This document shows, one piece after another, positions 1 through 9,422 of a stretch of DNA of 64,000 nt; position 1 is the first letter of the stretch, and the number at the start of each line of letters is the position of its first letter. The DNA comes from Bidens hawaiensis (taxonomy: Eukaryota; Streptophyta; Magnoliopsida; Asterales; Asteraceae). Location of the stretch: the NCBI GenBank assembly GCA_021521415.1, contig JAIQDT010005826.1:62001-126000 (forward strand), in the 5' to 3' direction. A program made the position numbers and the translations under genes. The notes under the pieces were generated by a model. That model searched no databases. It was given only the letters and a program-made list of their open reading frames with translations, and had not been told where the DNA came from.

Positions 1-59
1 AAAAGGCAACGAACGCTCGAAGGAACCAACTAAGCATATGCTTCCCTCCAACCAACCCT

Positions 60-480
60 CACAACAAAGTCACAACTCCGGTCATTGTAGAAGCTAATCT
101 TAATGGCTTCCCCCATGGACGGGGCTTACATGGATTCTGGGGCAGCAACGGAGGTTATGTATGAAAGATGTTTCCTAAAGCTCCCTCAAGAAATTAAGAA
201 TCAACTCCAACAAACCAACAACCCCTTAGTAAGCTCACTTTGGAGGTTCGGTTGAGAGACGGAGACCTTTATCGAGTTGTGAAGCTTACCTTCACAGTGG
301 TCAGGTAGCCATCTAATTATAATACACTCATAGGAAGATCTAGAATTGAAACTTTCGATGCAGTATTGTCCACAGCCCATGGCACGATGAAATTCCCCAC
401 CACGAGAGGAATAGCTACGATAGTACCAACACAAGAAGCTTTACTCATAACTGTCACGGAAGAATCATGGGAGCTCAATG
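60..480 (+). pseudogene. Decayed aspartic protease region of an outer Tat-type Ty3 retrotransposon
   Basis: The forward translation, read across several frames, resembles a plant Ty3/gypsy retroviral-type protease. A DSGAA-like active-site stretch lies near 133, and a later segment near 330-410 has the family pattern of a leucine-isoleucine-glycine-arginine strand followed by STAHGTMKFPT. The enzyme would cleave the Gag-Pol polyprotein inside the virus-like particle. Stops and frame changes separate the pieces, so it is dead. It lies directly upstream of the matching RT, RNase H and integrase remnants in the same orientation. The gag part of this element is outside the window to the left. Family call is by motif recognition only. 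Confidence 0.6.
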
Positions 481-559
481 AAGACATAGAAGATGACCTT
501 GTGCAGCAAAATAAGCACCAATCTACCTAACCCTTCACAAACCATCAAAGTCAACAGTA

Positions 560-1330
560 AGCTTCCCTCTCAAACCATGAGTAAGCTTGTAACTTTATTA
601 CAAAAAATTAAATATGTTTTTGCATGGTGTCCAAACGACATGACAAGGGTTCCAAGGGAATATGCTGAGCATTCCTTAAACATCTCACCTACACATAAAC
701 CATTCGCTCAAAGAAGAGAAGCCTGGTTGCTGAAAGAAGCTTACCTTCCTGCAACAAGGTGGACAAGCTTTTCCAAGCCAACTTACTCCCAGAGGTAAGA
801 TACCATTCTTGGATTGCTCACCCAGTTATGGTTAAAATAAATCTGATGGATCTTGGCGAATGTGTGTGGATTTCAGGGATCCTAATAAAGCTTGTCCAGC
901 AAGGATAGCTACCCCCTACCAGAGATAGACTGGAAAGTACATTCCCTTACATGATTTCAATACAAATGCTTCTTGGATGCTTACAAAGGCTACCACCAGA
1001 TCTAAATGAAGATTGAAAACAAAAAGAAGGCCGCATTACACACCGATAAGGGAATCTTCTGTTACAAGAACATGCCATTTGGCTTGAAGAATGTCGGGGC
1101 TACATACCAACGATTGATCAACAACACCTTCTCGAATCAAATTGGAAAGAACATGGAAGCTTATGTTGATGACATGGTCATAAAAAGCAAAAGTGAGGAA
1201 GAAATTCTCCATTATATTGAAGAAACATTTTGAAATCTTAGAAACATCAACATGAAACTCAATCCAGTCAAATGCTCATTTGGATTCGAATAAGGTAAAT
1301 TCTTAGATCACTTAATTGATAAACAAAGCA
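560..1330 (+). pseudogene. Decayed reverse transcriptase, Tat-type Ty3 element
   Basis: Forward frames give, in order, a pre-RT linker with VFAWCPNDMTRVPREYAEH (about 617-673), which matches the Tat-lineage FAW..DM.GVP..AEH signature. Then come an RMCVDF/DPNKACP-like finger segment (about 855-900), a FLDAYKGYHQI segment (about 970-1004), NMPFGLKN (1069-1092) and the catalytic YVDDMVIKS box near 1162-1188. The enzyme copies element RNA to cDNA. The reading frame is broken by several stops and shifts, and the YVDD catalytic aspartates survive in the longest piece (1006-1233). The nearby aORF and the YVDDMVIKS form both support Tat over chromovirus or Athila. Confidence 0.75.
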
Positions 1331-1439
1331 TAAAGGCTAACCAGGTACAAGCTATTCTTAATTTACATTCTCCAAAAACAAATAAGGAGGTTCAAAGCCT
1401 CAATGGTAAGATTTTTTCACTCAAACGATTTCTTTCAAA

Positions 1440-2070
1440 ATCAGCAGAAAAGTCTTTACCCTTCTTTAAAATTTTGAAGAATCGAAACATAAAGAAAGTT
1501 ATTGATTGGACTAGTGAGGCAGAAGCTACCTTCCTAACCCTGAAGCAGCATCTAGCTTCCCTTCCTACTCTGGCAGCTCCTCAAGAAGGAGAAGTAATTA
1601 CAGTTTACCTTTCTACAGGAAGGAAAGCTAGCAGCTCACTGCTTATTGTGGAATGCGGCAAAGTCTAAATCCCTATCTAATTCATCAGCAGGGCATTATG
1701 AGAAGCTGAACTCAATTAAACGCCCATCGAGAAGCTGATCCTAGCACTCATTCACAGAGCCAAAAGGCTAAGAAGATACTTCCAAGCTCATCAGGAGAAG
1801 GTGGTCACAGACAAGCCTAAAAGGTAAATCTTGGAAAAATAGGAGGAAGGCTAGCCAAATGGGCAATCGGCTTAGATGAACACAACATAGCATGCAAGCA
1901 TAGAAAGGCAATCAAGGCTCAAGTCTGGGCCGACTTTCTAATTGAAACAACAGAAGAACCTATGGAGGTGAACGAGTTGGAAGAATGTGAACCTGCTATC
2001 CCATTGGGGAAGTGGACACTCTACACTGATATAGCTTCGAGTATAGAAGGTTTCGAAGCTGGATACTATT
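1440..2070 (+). pseudogene. Decayed RNase H region with trace of a second (archaeal-type) RNase H, Tat-type element
   Basis: Frames from 1474 carry an RT-connection/RNase H-like segment (VIDWTSEAEATFLTLKQHLA, then the loose VYLSTGRKASS strand). Further on, VWADFLIETTEEP (about 1927-1965) followed by KWTLYTD (about 2010-2030) matches the tether and first strand of the additional RNase H that is diagnostic of the Tat lineage. The second RNase H is truncated: the text jumps from the TD..S..GFEAG region straight to an integrase zinc-finger-like YYWPTM segment near 2065, so several hundred bases have been lost. This is a remnant with no coding capacity. Confidence 0.6.
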
Positions 2071-3060
2071 GGCCAACAATGCACATGGACTCCACGGAGG
2101 CCATCCACATATGTGAAGCTTTTCAGCTCCACGCTCCCATCAAAACAACCCAAAGAACAACCTGGTAACCATTATTGCCGCTTGGTCATTATACAGGTGG
2201 GGAATGGACATTGTTGGTCCTTTCCCCGAAGAAGTTGTGAAGGTAAAATTCCTACTAGTATCTGTCGATTATTTCACCGACTGGCCAAAAGTTAAGCCCC
2301 TAGTTTCCATCAAATAGAAGCAGGTAATAAACTTTGTATGGGAGAACATATTTTGTAGATATGGAATTCCATGTGAAATAGTGACTGGTAATGGGAAACA
2401 ATTTGCTGAGAAGCCATTCAACCTTTGGTGCAAGGAGTTACAAATCAAGCAAGTGTTAAGCTCAGTAGCATACCCCCAAACCAACAGTTAAGTTGAATGA
2501 CTGAACCGTATCATCGTTGAAGGTATCAAGGCAAGGTTGGGAATGTATGGAAAGAATTGGGTAGAGAGCTTACAAGCATCCTTTGGGCCATCCGGATCAT
2601 GGAGAAAACAAGTCATCGCAAAACACCATAGAGCTTGATGTTTAGCTCAGAAGTTGTCACCCTCTCTGAAATTGGGGTAAATTTAAGAAGGGTGAGAAAC
2701 ATAAACGAGAAAGCCAATGACTCCGAGGTTTTGCTTAACCTCGATCTCCTGGAAGAAGCTTGCGAACAGGCTGTTATTGAGGAAGCAAAATACAAGAAGA
2801 AGTTGGAAGCCTTCTATAACACGAGGGTAAGAACATAAGTGCTTAAACTTGGATACCTGGTCCTCAGAAACAACGAGGCCAGCATGCAATCCGACACAGG
2901 AAAAATGGGTCCCAAGTGGGAAGGTCTCTATGTCATCAAACGGGCGGATCCTACAAGGTCAATGAGATGGAAGGAAGGTGCCACGTCACCGGAACGTCAA
3001 GCACCTCAAGAAATTCTTAGTTTAGGACAAAATTTCAAGGTCCTTGTAATAGTCATTTTG
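2065..3060 (+). pseudogene. Decayed integrase, Tat-type Ty3 element
   Basis: Recognisable segments, in several frames, are YYWPTMHMDS with a C-x-x-C-like remnant (about 2065-2130), GMDIVGPFPEE (about 2200-2235), VDYFTDWPKVKPL (about 2263-2300), a FCRYGIP stretch with a degraded second catalytic region (about 2350-2400), and AYPQTNS..VE (about 2470-2500). A C-terminal GP-KWEGLYVIKRA segment (about 2905-2945) closes it. Integrase joins the cDNA to host DNA. The second DDE aspartate lies in a degenerate context (VTGNGKQFA), and multiple stops are present. The pol of this outer element ends here, about 640 bases before its antisense aORF tail. Confidence 0.7.
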
Positions 3061-3066
3061 ATTTAA

Positions 3067-3699
3067 TGAAATTAGAAAGATCGATGAATGATGTTATATT
3101 TTGAGTAACAAACTTGTTATTATCCTATCTAAGGGTGAGACCCTCCAAACTAGGCTCCATGAGGTCCAGCGTAGTTCCTACTCAGTAAAGGGTTGATCTC
3201 CTAGTCAATATCACTCAATAAATAACAAGACGCTATATCTTCTTGTATACAGGTTGAGTCCCTTAAACAATACGACTCCTTGGAACACTTAGAAATAAAT
3301 TGTATCCATGAAATGAGACTGAGCATCTCCTACCAACTAGCTCCACAAGTACTAAAGCTTAGAAGCTTATCAAACTGATAAGCGCATGAAGTTTAGGACT
3401 TATGTAACAATATACCACAAAACAATTTAAGTAGAATCTTGTAGACTAACAAGCGAATAGGATAATCATTGCATCGGTTCTTAGTTACTAAGCTAAGGAA
3501 GGGTGTCTGCAGCATCCCTCCTTAACGAAATTTCAAAGACATTGAAAAAATACCAAACACGCATAAAAAATAAAGTAAATAAGATAAACTATGAAACCGA
3601 CATGAAAAACATAAAAGTCACCTTGAGAAGGTTCTACATACATCACAAACATAAGGTAATAATTGTTCATGCCAATAGAGGCTTACATAACCAAAATAC
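3067..3699. other. Inter-ORF spacer of the outer Tat-type element
   Basis: Lies between the end of the decayed pol and the tail of the antisense aORF. Open frames here are short and match nothing I recognise. The only texture is scattered AAGCTT/GAAGCTT words, which recur elsewhere in this element, including its probable LTR. I see no gene. Confidence 0.5.
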
Positions 3700-4050
3700 A
3701 AAGAAGCTTCACACACGAAGCTTCATAATAATGAAGCTACTCATCGCCAGTAGAGTCCTCACCTTCACCACCAGATTTTTTTGGAGCATCACCAAAAAGG
3801 TTCCCGTGTAGCATGTTAACATCTTTATCAAAGTCATCTTGGGAAGCTTTAGCGGTGGCAAGATAAGGAGTACTCTCAATTTCTCGTACAGAGAAGGGGT
3901 TCGCTCAGGATCATCATCTTGGGAAGGCGTAACCTCAACTTCCTCATCATCTTCGTCAGCTGCTTGGTCAGTTAGATCCTCAACTTCAACATTGGCTTCA
4001 TCTTCTCCATGACAGCCATCAGAGTTAACTTACCCAACAATCTTGGTAAC
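3700..4050 (-). pseudogene. Tail of the Tat antisense aORF (last part)
   Basis: On the reverse strand this stretch encodes an acidic tail (DEANVEVEDLTDQAADEDDE and onwards) with low complexity. It is the continuation of the aORF read from 37789 leftwards: if the Athila element at 4051-33066 and one copy of its GTAAC duplication are removed, the reverse-strand text at 33072 joins to 4050. The acidic C-terminus follows the long coiled-coil segment on the other side of the insertion. Frame breaks are present. Confidence 0.55.
4046..4050. repeat. Target-site duplication GTAAC, left copy (Athila insertion)
   Basis: GTAAC directly precedes the LTR start TGATGT. The second copy follows the 3' LTR end ACATCA at 33067-33071. 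Confidence 0.9.
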
Positions 4051-4614
4051 TGATGTGGTCTAAATTATACATATTATTATATAAATATTCCCTACACTTT
4101 AAAGTACTTTTGAGAAAGGTTTATTGAATATTATTCTTAATTGGTTCATATGTGAGTTTTTAAAGTTTTAAGAAATAATGAGTTAAAACGAGACACTTAA
4201 CTAAAATTAAGTCTAACAAGAGTCCAAAGTTTTTACAAATTGGTAGACATCATATATCACTAGTATATATTAGCATTATCATTATATGGTTTAATAATAA
4301 TAATAATAATAATAATAAAGTACATTTGGAAATTGAAAATAAACAAGTGTGTGTTTTTAAATGAATATTATATTTTATATCATAAATGAAAACTAATTAA
4401 ATTATGTTTCTATCCGTACAGGGGACATCAAAGTTGAATGCATGGAGCCATGGACCAAATTAACCTTTTAAATTTAACGGCCCATTGTAAAATGTTAAAA
4501 AGCCCATCACGTGCGGCTAAAATCCCATCCAAATCACCGCCATTAGGAGAAGACTTGAAAAAGAAGCATCACAAAATGAATTTTATATATATGGAGGGGG
4601 CACGACATACATCA

Positions 4615-4645
<31 letters not shown>

Positions 4646-6013
4646 GCTATTTGAAGTCAAAAGAAGCGAGGCAGCGGTGAAGAACCCTACGGACGTCTAA
4701 TATTATTATTATTGATTTGGAGAGCCGCAAAGAAGAAAAATAAGAATTAGAGGGGCAAGCTTTTGGTTCAAGTGGAGATCGTTTGGGTTCAACACCTACT
4801 CAACCAAGCATCAATATATTCGGTTTGAATTTAATATTTTTAATCATTAGCTTGGTTGTTGCACTTAATTATTTTAGTTTCTTTAATTTAAGATGTTAGG
4901 CCAAACTTATTAGACTGCCTAGGCTTGTGATGAACCTTTGTTTGGTTTGATTTTATTTGGGAATTCTTTTCGTTATGGTGTTTATGTTCTAAGTAAACTG
5001 TTAAGTTTGAATTGATTGATGCGTATGATTTCTTGGTTTTATTTACTTGGACTTATTGTTTCACATTACCCTTGTTGATTGTTTCATATGATAGGGTTTT
5101 GTTAGGTCATTTACTGTGTGTTCTTGACTAGTTTATGATTGATATCGATTAAGATCATATAAACAATAAAACTAATTAAATAAATAAAAGTGAACTGTCA
5201 GCCTAGAGAGTTGTAAGGTAATAGGCTATTGATAGATCTTTGTTGGTCAGGATTGCTAGATTTAGTTCTCCAGAAGGAGTCCGTCTAGATTTTATTGCCA
5301 GCTTAGTCTATTAAGTCAATTGAGTCTGCTTTACTATCTTTGATTTCCGCGCTGTAAGGTATGATTTCGTCATAAAGATACTTAGAAATAAATTACTAAA
5401 TAACCATAAGGAAGTTTAATTCATAAAAGTGGTGAGTCTTAAAACTTGTTAGAAATCCATAGGCGTCTTCTTGAAGTTCAAGAGTCCGGTTCGGGTTTTC
5501 TGTCAAGGGTATATTTTACGATCCCAGTTCCATAACTTAATTTTCTCATTTAATTAATAACCGTACCTTTGGGGATTCTGGCCTGGGTAGTTATCTTTAT
5601 CATCTGAATTTATCTAAGTTTGCTTAATTGTTTATTAGTTTAAAAGTAATTGAGTTTAAGTTTAATTAATTATTTGATTAGTTTAAAGTAATGATTATGT
5701 TTTATTCTTATTTTATTAATTAGGGTTTGTCTTAATTAGTTTAATAATTAGTTAATTAAATTAATCGTTTGTTTAAATTCCCACTCAAATTTTATAAATA
5801 AATAGTCGTGTCTTGTAGTTGAGTCTAATTTGCTAGTTTCGTAATTTAAAGAGTCTCGTGGGTTCGATATCCGGACTTACTTAGCTGTACTAGAGTCGAT
5901 CGGTTCACTTGTCGGTTAGTAGTTTAAGTTAAGTTTAAGGGTCTAGAGTATTACTTAGTGTCTAGATTAGTATAATTTTAGTTATTTATTATTTGACTAC
6001 TTTTAGCACATCA
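4051..6013 (+). repeat. Athila 5' LTR
   Basis: Starts TGATGTGG and ends GCACATCA, giving six-base inverted ends, and is followed two to four bases later by the tRNA-Asp primer site. It matches 31191-33066 along its length, including the CATGGAGCCATGGACC region, the GTTTGGCCTGATT-like AT-rich body and the TTTGACTACTTTTAG tail. It carries TAA/TTA trinucleotide runs near 4293-4317 and 4617-4645. Small open frames inside it (for example 4438-4680) appear in both LTR copies but are broken differently, so I do not call genes here. Confidence 0.92.
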
Positions 6014-6017
6014 AGTT

Positions 6018-6035
6018 TGGCGCCGTTGCCGGGGA
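6018..6035 (+). promoter_or_regulatory. Primer-binding site for tRNA-Asp (Athila)
   Basis: The 18 bases TGGCGCCGTTGCCGGGGA are the exact complement of the 3' end of plant tRNA-Asp including the CCA tail. They sit five bases after the 5' LTR. This primer choice is typical of Athila. It fixes the element's orientation as forward and the LTR end at 6013. Confidence 0.93.
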
Positions 6036-6209
6036 CACTTAGCGATTGCGTTATTAGCTATACTTGGACTTATTTGCTATATACGTGTTATTTGTTTTAT
6101 TTTCGTTTGAGTCGTAAGGCTCTAATTTTTAAGTTTTAGTTTATTTTATTTTATTTTCGAGTCTTTTATTAGAGTCTACCCATTTGGTCTGTTGCGTTTT
6201 ACAGGTTTA
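6036..6209 (+). other. Athila leader between primer site and gag
   Basis: AT-rich untranslated leader with no open frame of note. It ends at the first plausible gag ATG at about 6210. Confidence 0.5.
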
Positions 6210-6746
6210 TGCCACGTCTTCGTTCGCAAGGACCGCCGTTGGAAAACCTGTCAACAGAAAAGCCATTTGAACTTGTGGTTGGACTCCGTTGAAGACCGAG
6301 GCTAGCTAGTCAGCAGAAAAGCAACTGTCAGAAGCTACATCTACACCAAAGTCATCACCACACAGTTCACCACCAGAAAGTCCTAGAGTCCAACCACAAG
6401 TTCAAATGGCCGAGATAGGACAATTGCTGCTCAAGCCTTTGATGGCTTAACCGGAAACCAGTCATGCATCGTCGTCCCCCAGATCGAAAACCCCAACTTG
6501 TGGCGAATTCCGTCATACGTCATGAACAACATCGTTCAAACTAATCAGTTCACGGGGCGGGATGACGAGGATGCACCCGCACACATTAACCGACTTTACC
6601 GCGTTTTGAAAACTTTTAATTTACAAAGTGCTACCGAAGATGCTATTTTCTTATATCTGTTTCCGTTTTCACTTGCAGGTAAAGCAGCTACTTGACTTGA
6701 CACGCAGCCACCTGGCACGTTCACCACTTGGGAAGCACTACGTTCT
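6210..6746 (+). pseudogene. Athila gag, first part, broken and interrupted by the Sirevirus composite
   Basis: A plausible start is the ATG near 6210 (reads MPRLRSQ), but that part is soon interrupted by stops. From about 6498 an open stretch matches the retrotransposon gag (capsid) domain: WRIPSYVMNN, QFTGRDDEDAPAHINRL and IFLYLFPFSLAGKAAT. A TGA at about 6693 sits where the family has Trp (TW..PPGTF), and the frame then continues to EALRS at 6746. There the Sirevirus composite enters. The gag frame resumes in register at 20883 once the 14.1-kb insert and one GTTCT are removed. Gag forms the virus-like particle in the cytoplasm. Confidence 0.8.
6742..6746. repeat. Target-site duplication GTTCT, left copy (Sirevirus composite)
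   Basis: GTTCT precedes the insert end TGTAGG. The matching copy follows the other insert end CCTACA at 20878-20882. Removing insert plus one copy restores the Athila gag frame, so this is a true insertion footprint. Confidence 0.93.
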
Positions 6747-7098
6747 TGTAGGTCCCCCCGGGGGCGTCGCCGATCGATACGAGATCCGCACGAGGTCTAG
6801 GAGTGCGGAATCCTCCTAGACTCGTTTATTGGTGTAAAGATGAAGAACACAAACACGTACACGAACAAATACACGAACAAATACAAGAACGGGATAAACA
6901 AATCTGCAGATTCTTTATAGTAATAATTAAACAAACAAGTTACATACCGTAACATAAACAGAAACACGTCCGACCCGAGGTGAGCTCTACCTCGGGTCGT
7001 CCCTAACGACACTCTCTCTCTGTTTGTTCTCTCTCGACACTCAAACTGTAACACACAACTCTCTGAATTACTGGATTCTTAACCTAAACAAGACACAC

Positions 7099-7149
<51 letters not shown>

Positions 7150-7348
7150 TCAGTAGGCGTCAGTAGGCGAAGTTGTTCATAACTTCGCCTATGGCGAAGT
7201 TGTGATAACTTCGCCTAAGGTGAAGTTGTCCTAACTTCGCCGTTGGCGAAGTTGTTCTAACTTCGCCTAAGGCGAAGTTGTTCTAACTTCACCTATGGCG
7301 TCTCCGCTGGTCTGAATGGCATAGCGACGGTCACAAAATGCACCAACA
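6747..7348 (-). repeat. Sirevirus 3' LTR, reverse orientation (left half of composite)
   Basis: On the reverse strand it starts TGTTGGTGCAT and ends CCTACA (602 bp), preceded by a polypurine tract. It closely matches 8497-8955. It carries a long TA dinucleotide run (about 7100-7146), much shorter in the other copy, and a block of AACTTCGCC palindromic words (about 7165-7300). The outer end shows GGATTCCGCACTCC and CTCGTGCGGATC words, seen in diverged form at the end of the forward 3' LTR at 20800-20877, so the two LTRs are related subfamilies. Confidence 0.87.
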
Positions 7349-7433
7349 GTCTCCCCTTTGACCGTTGCTCTCAATTCTAACAAACACAAAAGATCATCTG
7401 TTACAAAACATGCACCAACAGACTCCCTCTTAA
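7349..7433 (-). promoter_or_regulatory. Polypurine tract(s) of the reverse Sirevirus
   Basis: Reverse strand: TCAAAGGGGAGACTG abuts the LTR start. A second near-copy, AGAGGGAGTCTGTTGGTGCAT-like, lies about 70 bases upstream (7412-7430), so the polypurine tract plus the first LTR bases are duplicated. Repeated polypurine tracts are a known trait of Sireviruses. The tract primes plus-strand DNA synthesis. Confidence 0.75.
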
Positions 7434-8481
7434 CTGATGATCTTCTGTTTGCTCATCAACCAGCCGTGTCTGAAACTGTCCTGTAGCATCACAAATCTAC
7501 CAATCACCCAGCGTCTTCCATATCAGATCTCCCCTTCAGTGTAAGCTTCTCCGACTATAGTGATTGAGGTCTTTGAAATGCATGCATCCTCGTGCCAATA
7601 GATCATCTCAACCAATCACGTGAGTCCATCTGACTTCACCAACACGTGAAGTTGGGCGTCCTCCACAACTTCACCAACTCATCGGCATACGATAAGGTTT
7701 AATCTTCAACTACTCAAACATCAAGTGATCAATTTCATCACAAAACCACCTTGACAGAATCTAACACATGACCATTAATTAATCTGAAGCATCTTCAATC
7801 ACCAGGGATAACGATCAATAACATAAACACTTTAATTCCCGATTAAATCCAACTTGTTCCAGAATTTTCACTCTAATAAATGAGCATCACGTTTCAGGAT
7901 CCAATTCTCGAACGCCTTGAAAATAACATAAATAATATGCTCTGACCGCAATCCAGTAATGACGAAAACCTTCAGTTCAATTTGACTTTCTTCAGTTGGT
8001 CAACCTCGAACAACAACAATTTCATTGCCCACAAACACCCAAATATGTGTCAATATCCAGTTTCAATCAATATCCCATTCACAAACTCAACTCCATATCC
8101 AGAGTTGACACGTATTTGTTCACACGTAAGACCCAGAGATAACAAGTTTCACTCGTTGACGGAACAACATCTCCGGTCTCACAATAATCGTGTACACCTG
8201 GCCATACAGACGAAAACTCCAAATACTTTTTTTTTTTTAACTTCGCCGAGAAGTCAACTTCACCTAAAGTCAACTTCGCATGTTCATAACTTCGCCTGGC
8301 TATAACTTCGCCTGTCCATAACTTCGCCAGACCTTATATCTTCGCTAAAACCCTACGAACAGTGACGGCAACTTCGCCTGATGAACAATAACTTTGCCTA
8401 CGGCGCTGTTCGGCCAGAAACGCACGGAAACGTGCCAGAAACACCAAAACGTAGATCTCGAACCATAGCATAAGAGCCTAA
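7434..8481 (-). mobile_element. Non-coding internal region of the non-autonomous reverse Sirevirus
   Basis: About 1.05 kb between the polypurine tract and the primer site of the reverse-strand element. There is no gag or pol similarity in any frame, and the longer open frames (for example 7982-8305) look like chance. The part nearest the primer site (about 8235-8400) is dense in AACTTCGCC words, as is the forward element's leader. A two-LTR element with primer site and polypurine tract but no coding region must have been mobilised by proteins from another Sirevirus. Confidence 0.7.
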
Positions 8482-8494
8482 GGCTCTGATACCA
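8482..8494 (-). promoter_or_regulatory. Primer-binding site for initiator tRNA-Met, reverse strand
   Basis: The reverse strand reads TGGTATCAGAGCC, complementary to the 3' end of plant initiator tRNA-Met, two bases inside the LTR end at 8497. This shows that the left half of the composite is oriented opposite to the gag-pol half. Confidence 0.93.
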
Positions 8495-8496
8495 CA

Positions 8497-8955
8497 TGTA
8501 GGTCCCCCCGGGGGCGACGCCGATCGATACTAGATCCGCACGAGGTCTAGGAGTGCGGAATCCTCCTAGACTCGTTTATTGGTGTAAAGATGAAGAACAC
8601 AAACACGTACACGAACAAATACAAGAACGGGATAAACAAATCTGCAGATTCTTTATAATAATAATTAAACAAACACGTTACATACCGTAACATAAACAGA
8701 AACACGTCCGACCCGAGGTGAGCTCTGCCTCGGGTCGTCCCTAACGACACTCTCTCTCTGTTTGTTCTCTCTCGCCACTCAAACTGTAACACACAACTCT
8801 CTGAATTACTGGATTCTTAACCTAAACAAGACACACGTATATATATATATATAAACTTCAGTAGGCGTCAGTAGGCGAAGTTGTTCATAACTTCGCCTAT
8901 GGCGAAGTTGTGATAACTTCGCCTAAGGTGAAGTTGTCCTAACTTCGCCGTTGTG
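8497..8955 (-). repeat. Partial Sirevirus 5' LTR, reverse orientation, cut at the head-to-head junction
   Basis: Nearly identical to 6747 onwards, with a shorter TA run and a 12-base deletion in the ACGAACAAATAC repeat. Homology stops at about 8955, where the other LTR continues for roughly 100 more bases to its U3 start. The sequence changes there directly into the leader of the forward Sirevirus. The U3 beginning of this LTR and the whole 5' LTR and primer site of the forward element are missing. Confidence 0.85.
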
Positions 8956-9422
8956 TGGTTCGGGATATTCACGAGGGTGTAGAAATCGTCCCGTTTCGAC
9001 TATTCGCGGGACGTGTTTTCTGTGTTTTTGAGTCAATCTTACCTCCTACCATCGTATTCAAGCCTTTGCACCGTCAAAAATCTCGTAAAATCCAGATTTC
9101 AGATCTGCAAAAACGTCCGTGTTCTTCAGGCGAAGTTGCCGTCAGGATACATAGGGTTTCGGCGAAGATATAAGGTTAAGCGAGCATTTATCCACAACTT
9201 CGCCTACCTTCTCAAGTTCGCCTAACTCAGCGAAGTTCTCTACAACTCCGCCTACCTCCTAAGTTCGCTTACCTTAAGTGAAGTTAATCATCTGCGAAGT
9301 TCTTCAGCGAAGTTAATCAGCGGCGAAGTTAAGGCTTAAGCGAAGTTATCCGTAACTTCGCCTACAGTACCTTTCAGAAAATTTTTGATTTTTTTTTTCG
9401 GGTTTCTTACTTTTCGGGAAAG
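8956..9422 (+). other. Leader of the forward Sirevirus
   Basis: Untranslated stretch up to the gag ATG. It has repeated GGCGAAGTT/AACTTCGCC and AGCGAAGTT words (about 9130-9365), like the LTR and like the leader before the env-like ORF at 17190-17400. The primer site expected at its left end is absent because the head-to-head junction is at 8955. The small open frames (8955-9173, 9013-9225) are not supported as genes. Confidence 0.65.

Noticed and set aside
4438..4680. 80-codon open frame in the Athila 5' LTR (and its partner at 31532-31732)
   Set aside because: Lies inside an LTR, runs into a TTA/TAT trinucleotide repeat that yields poly-Tyr, and the two copies differ in frame length. Not a gene.
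6018..6035. tRNA-Asp-like sequence as a possible tRNA gene
   Set aside because: Only the 18 bases complementary to the tRNA 3' end are present; it is a primer-binding site.
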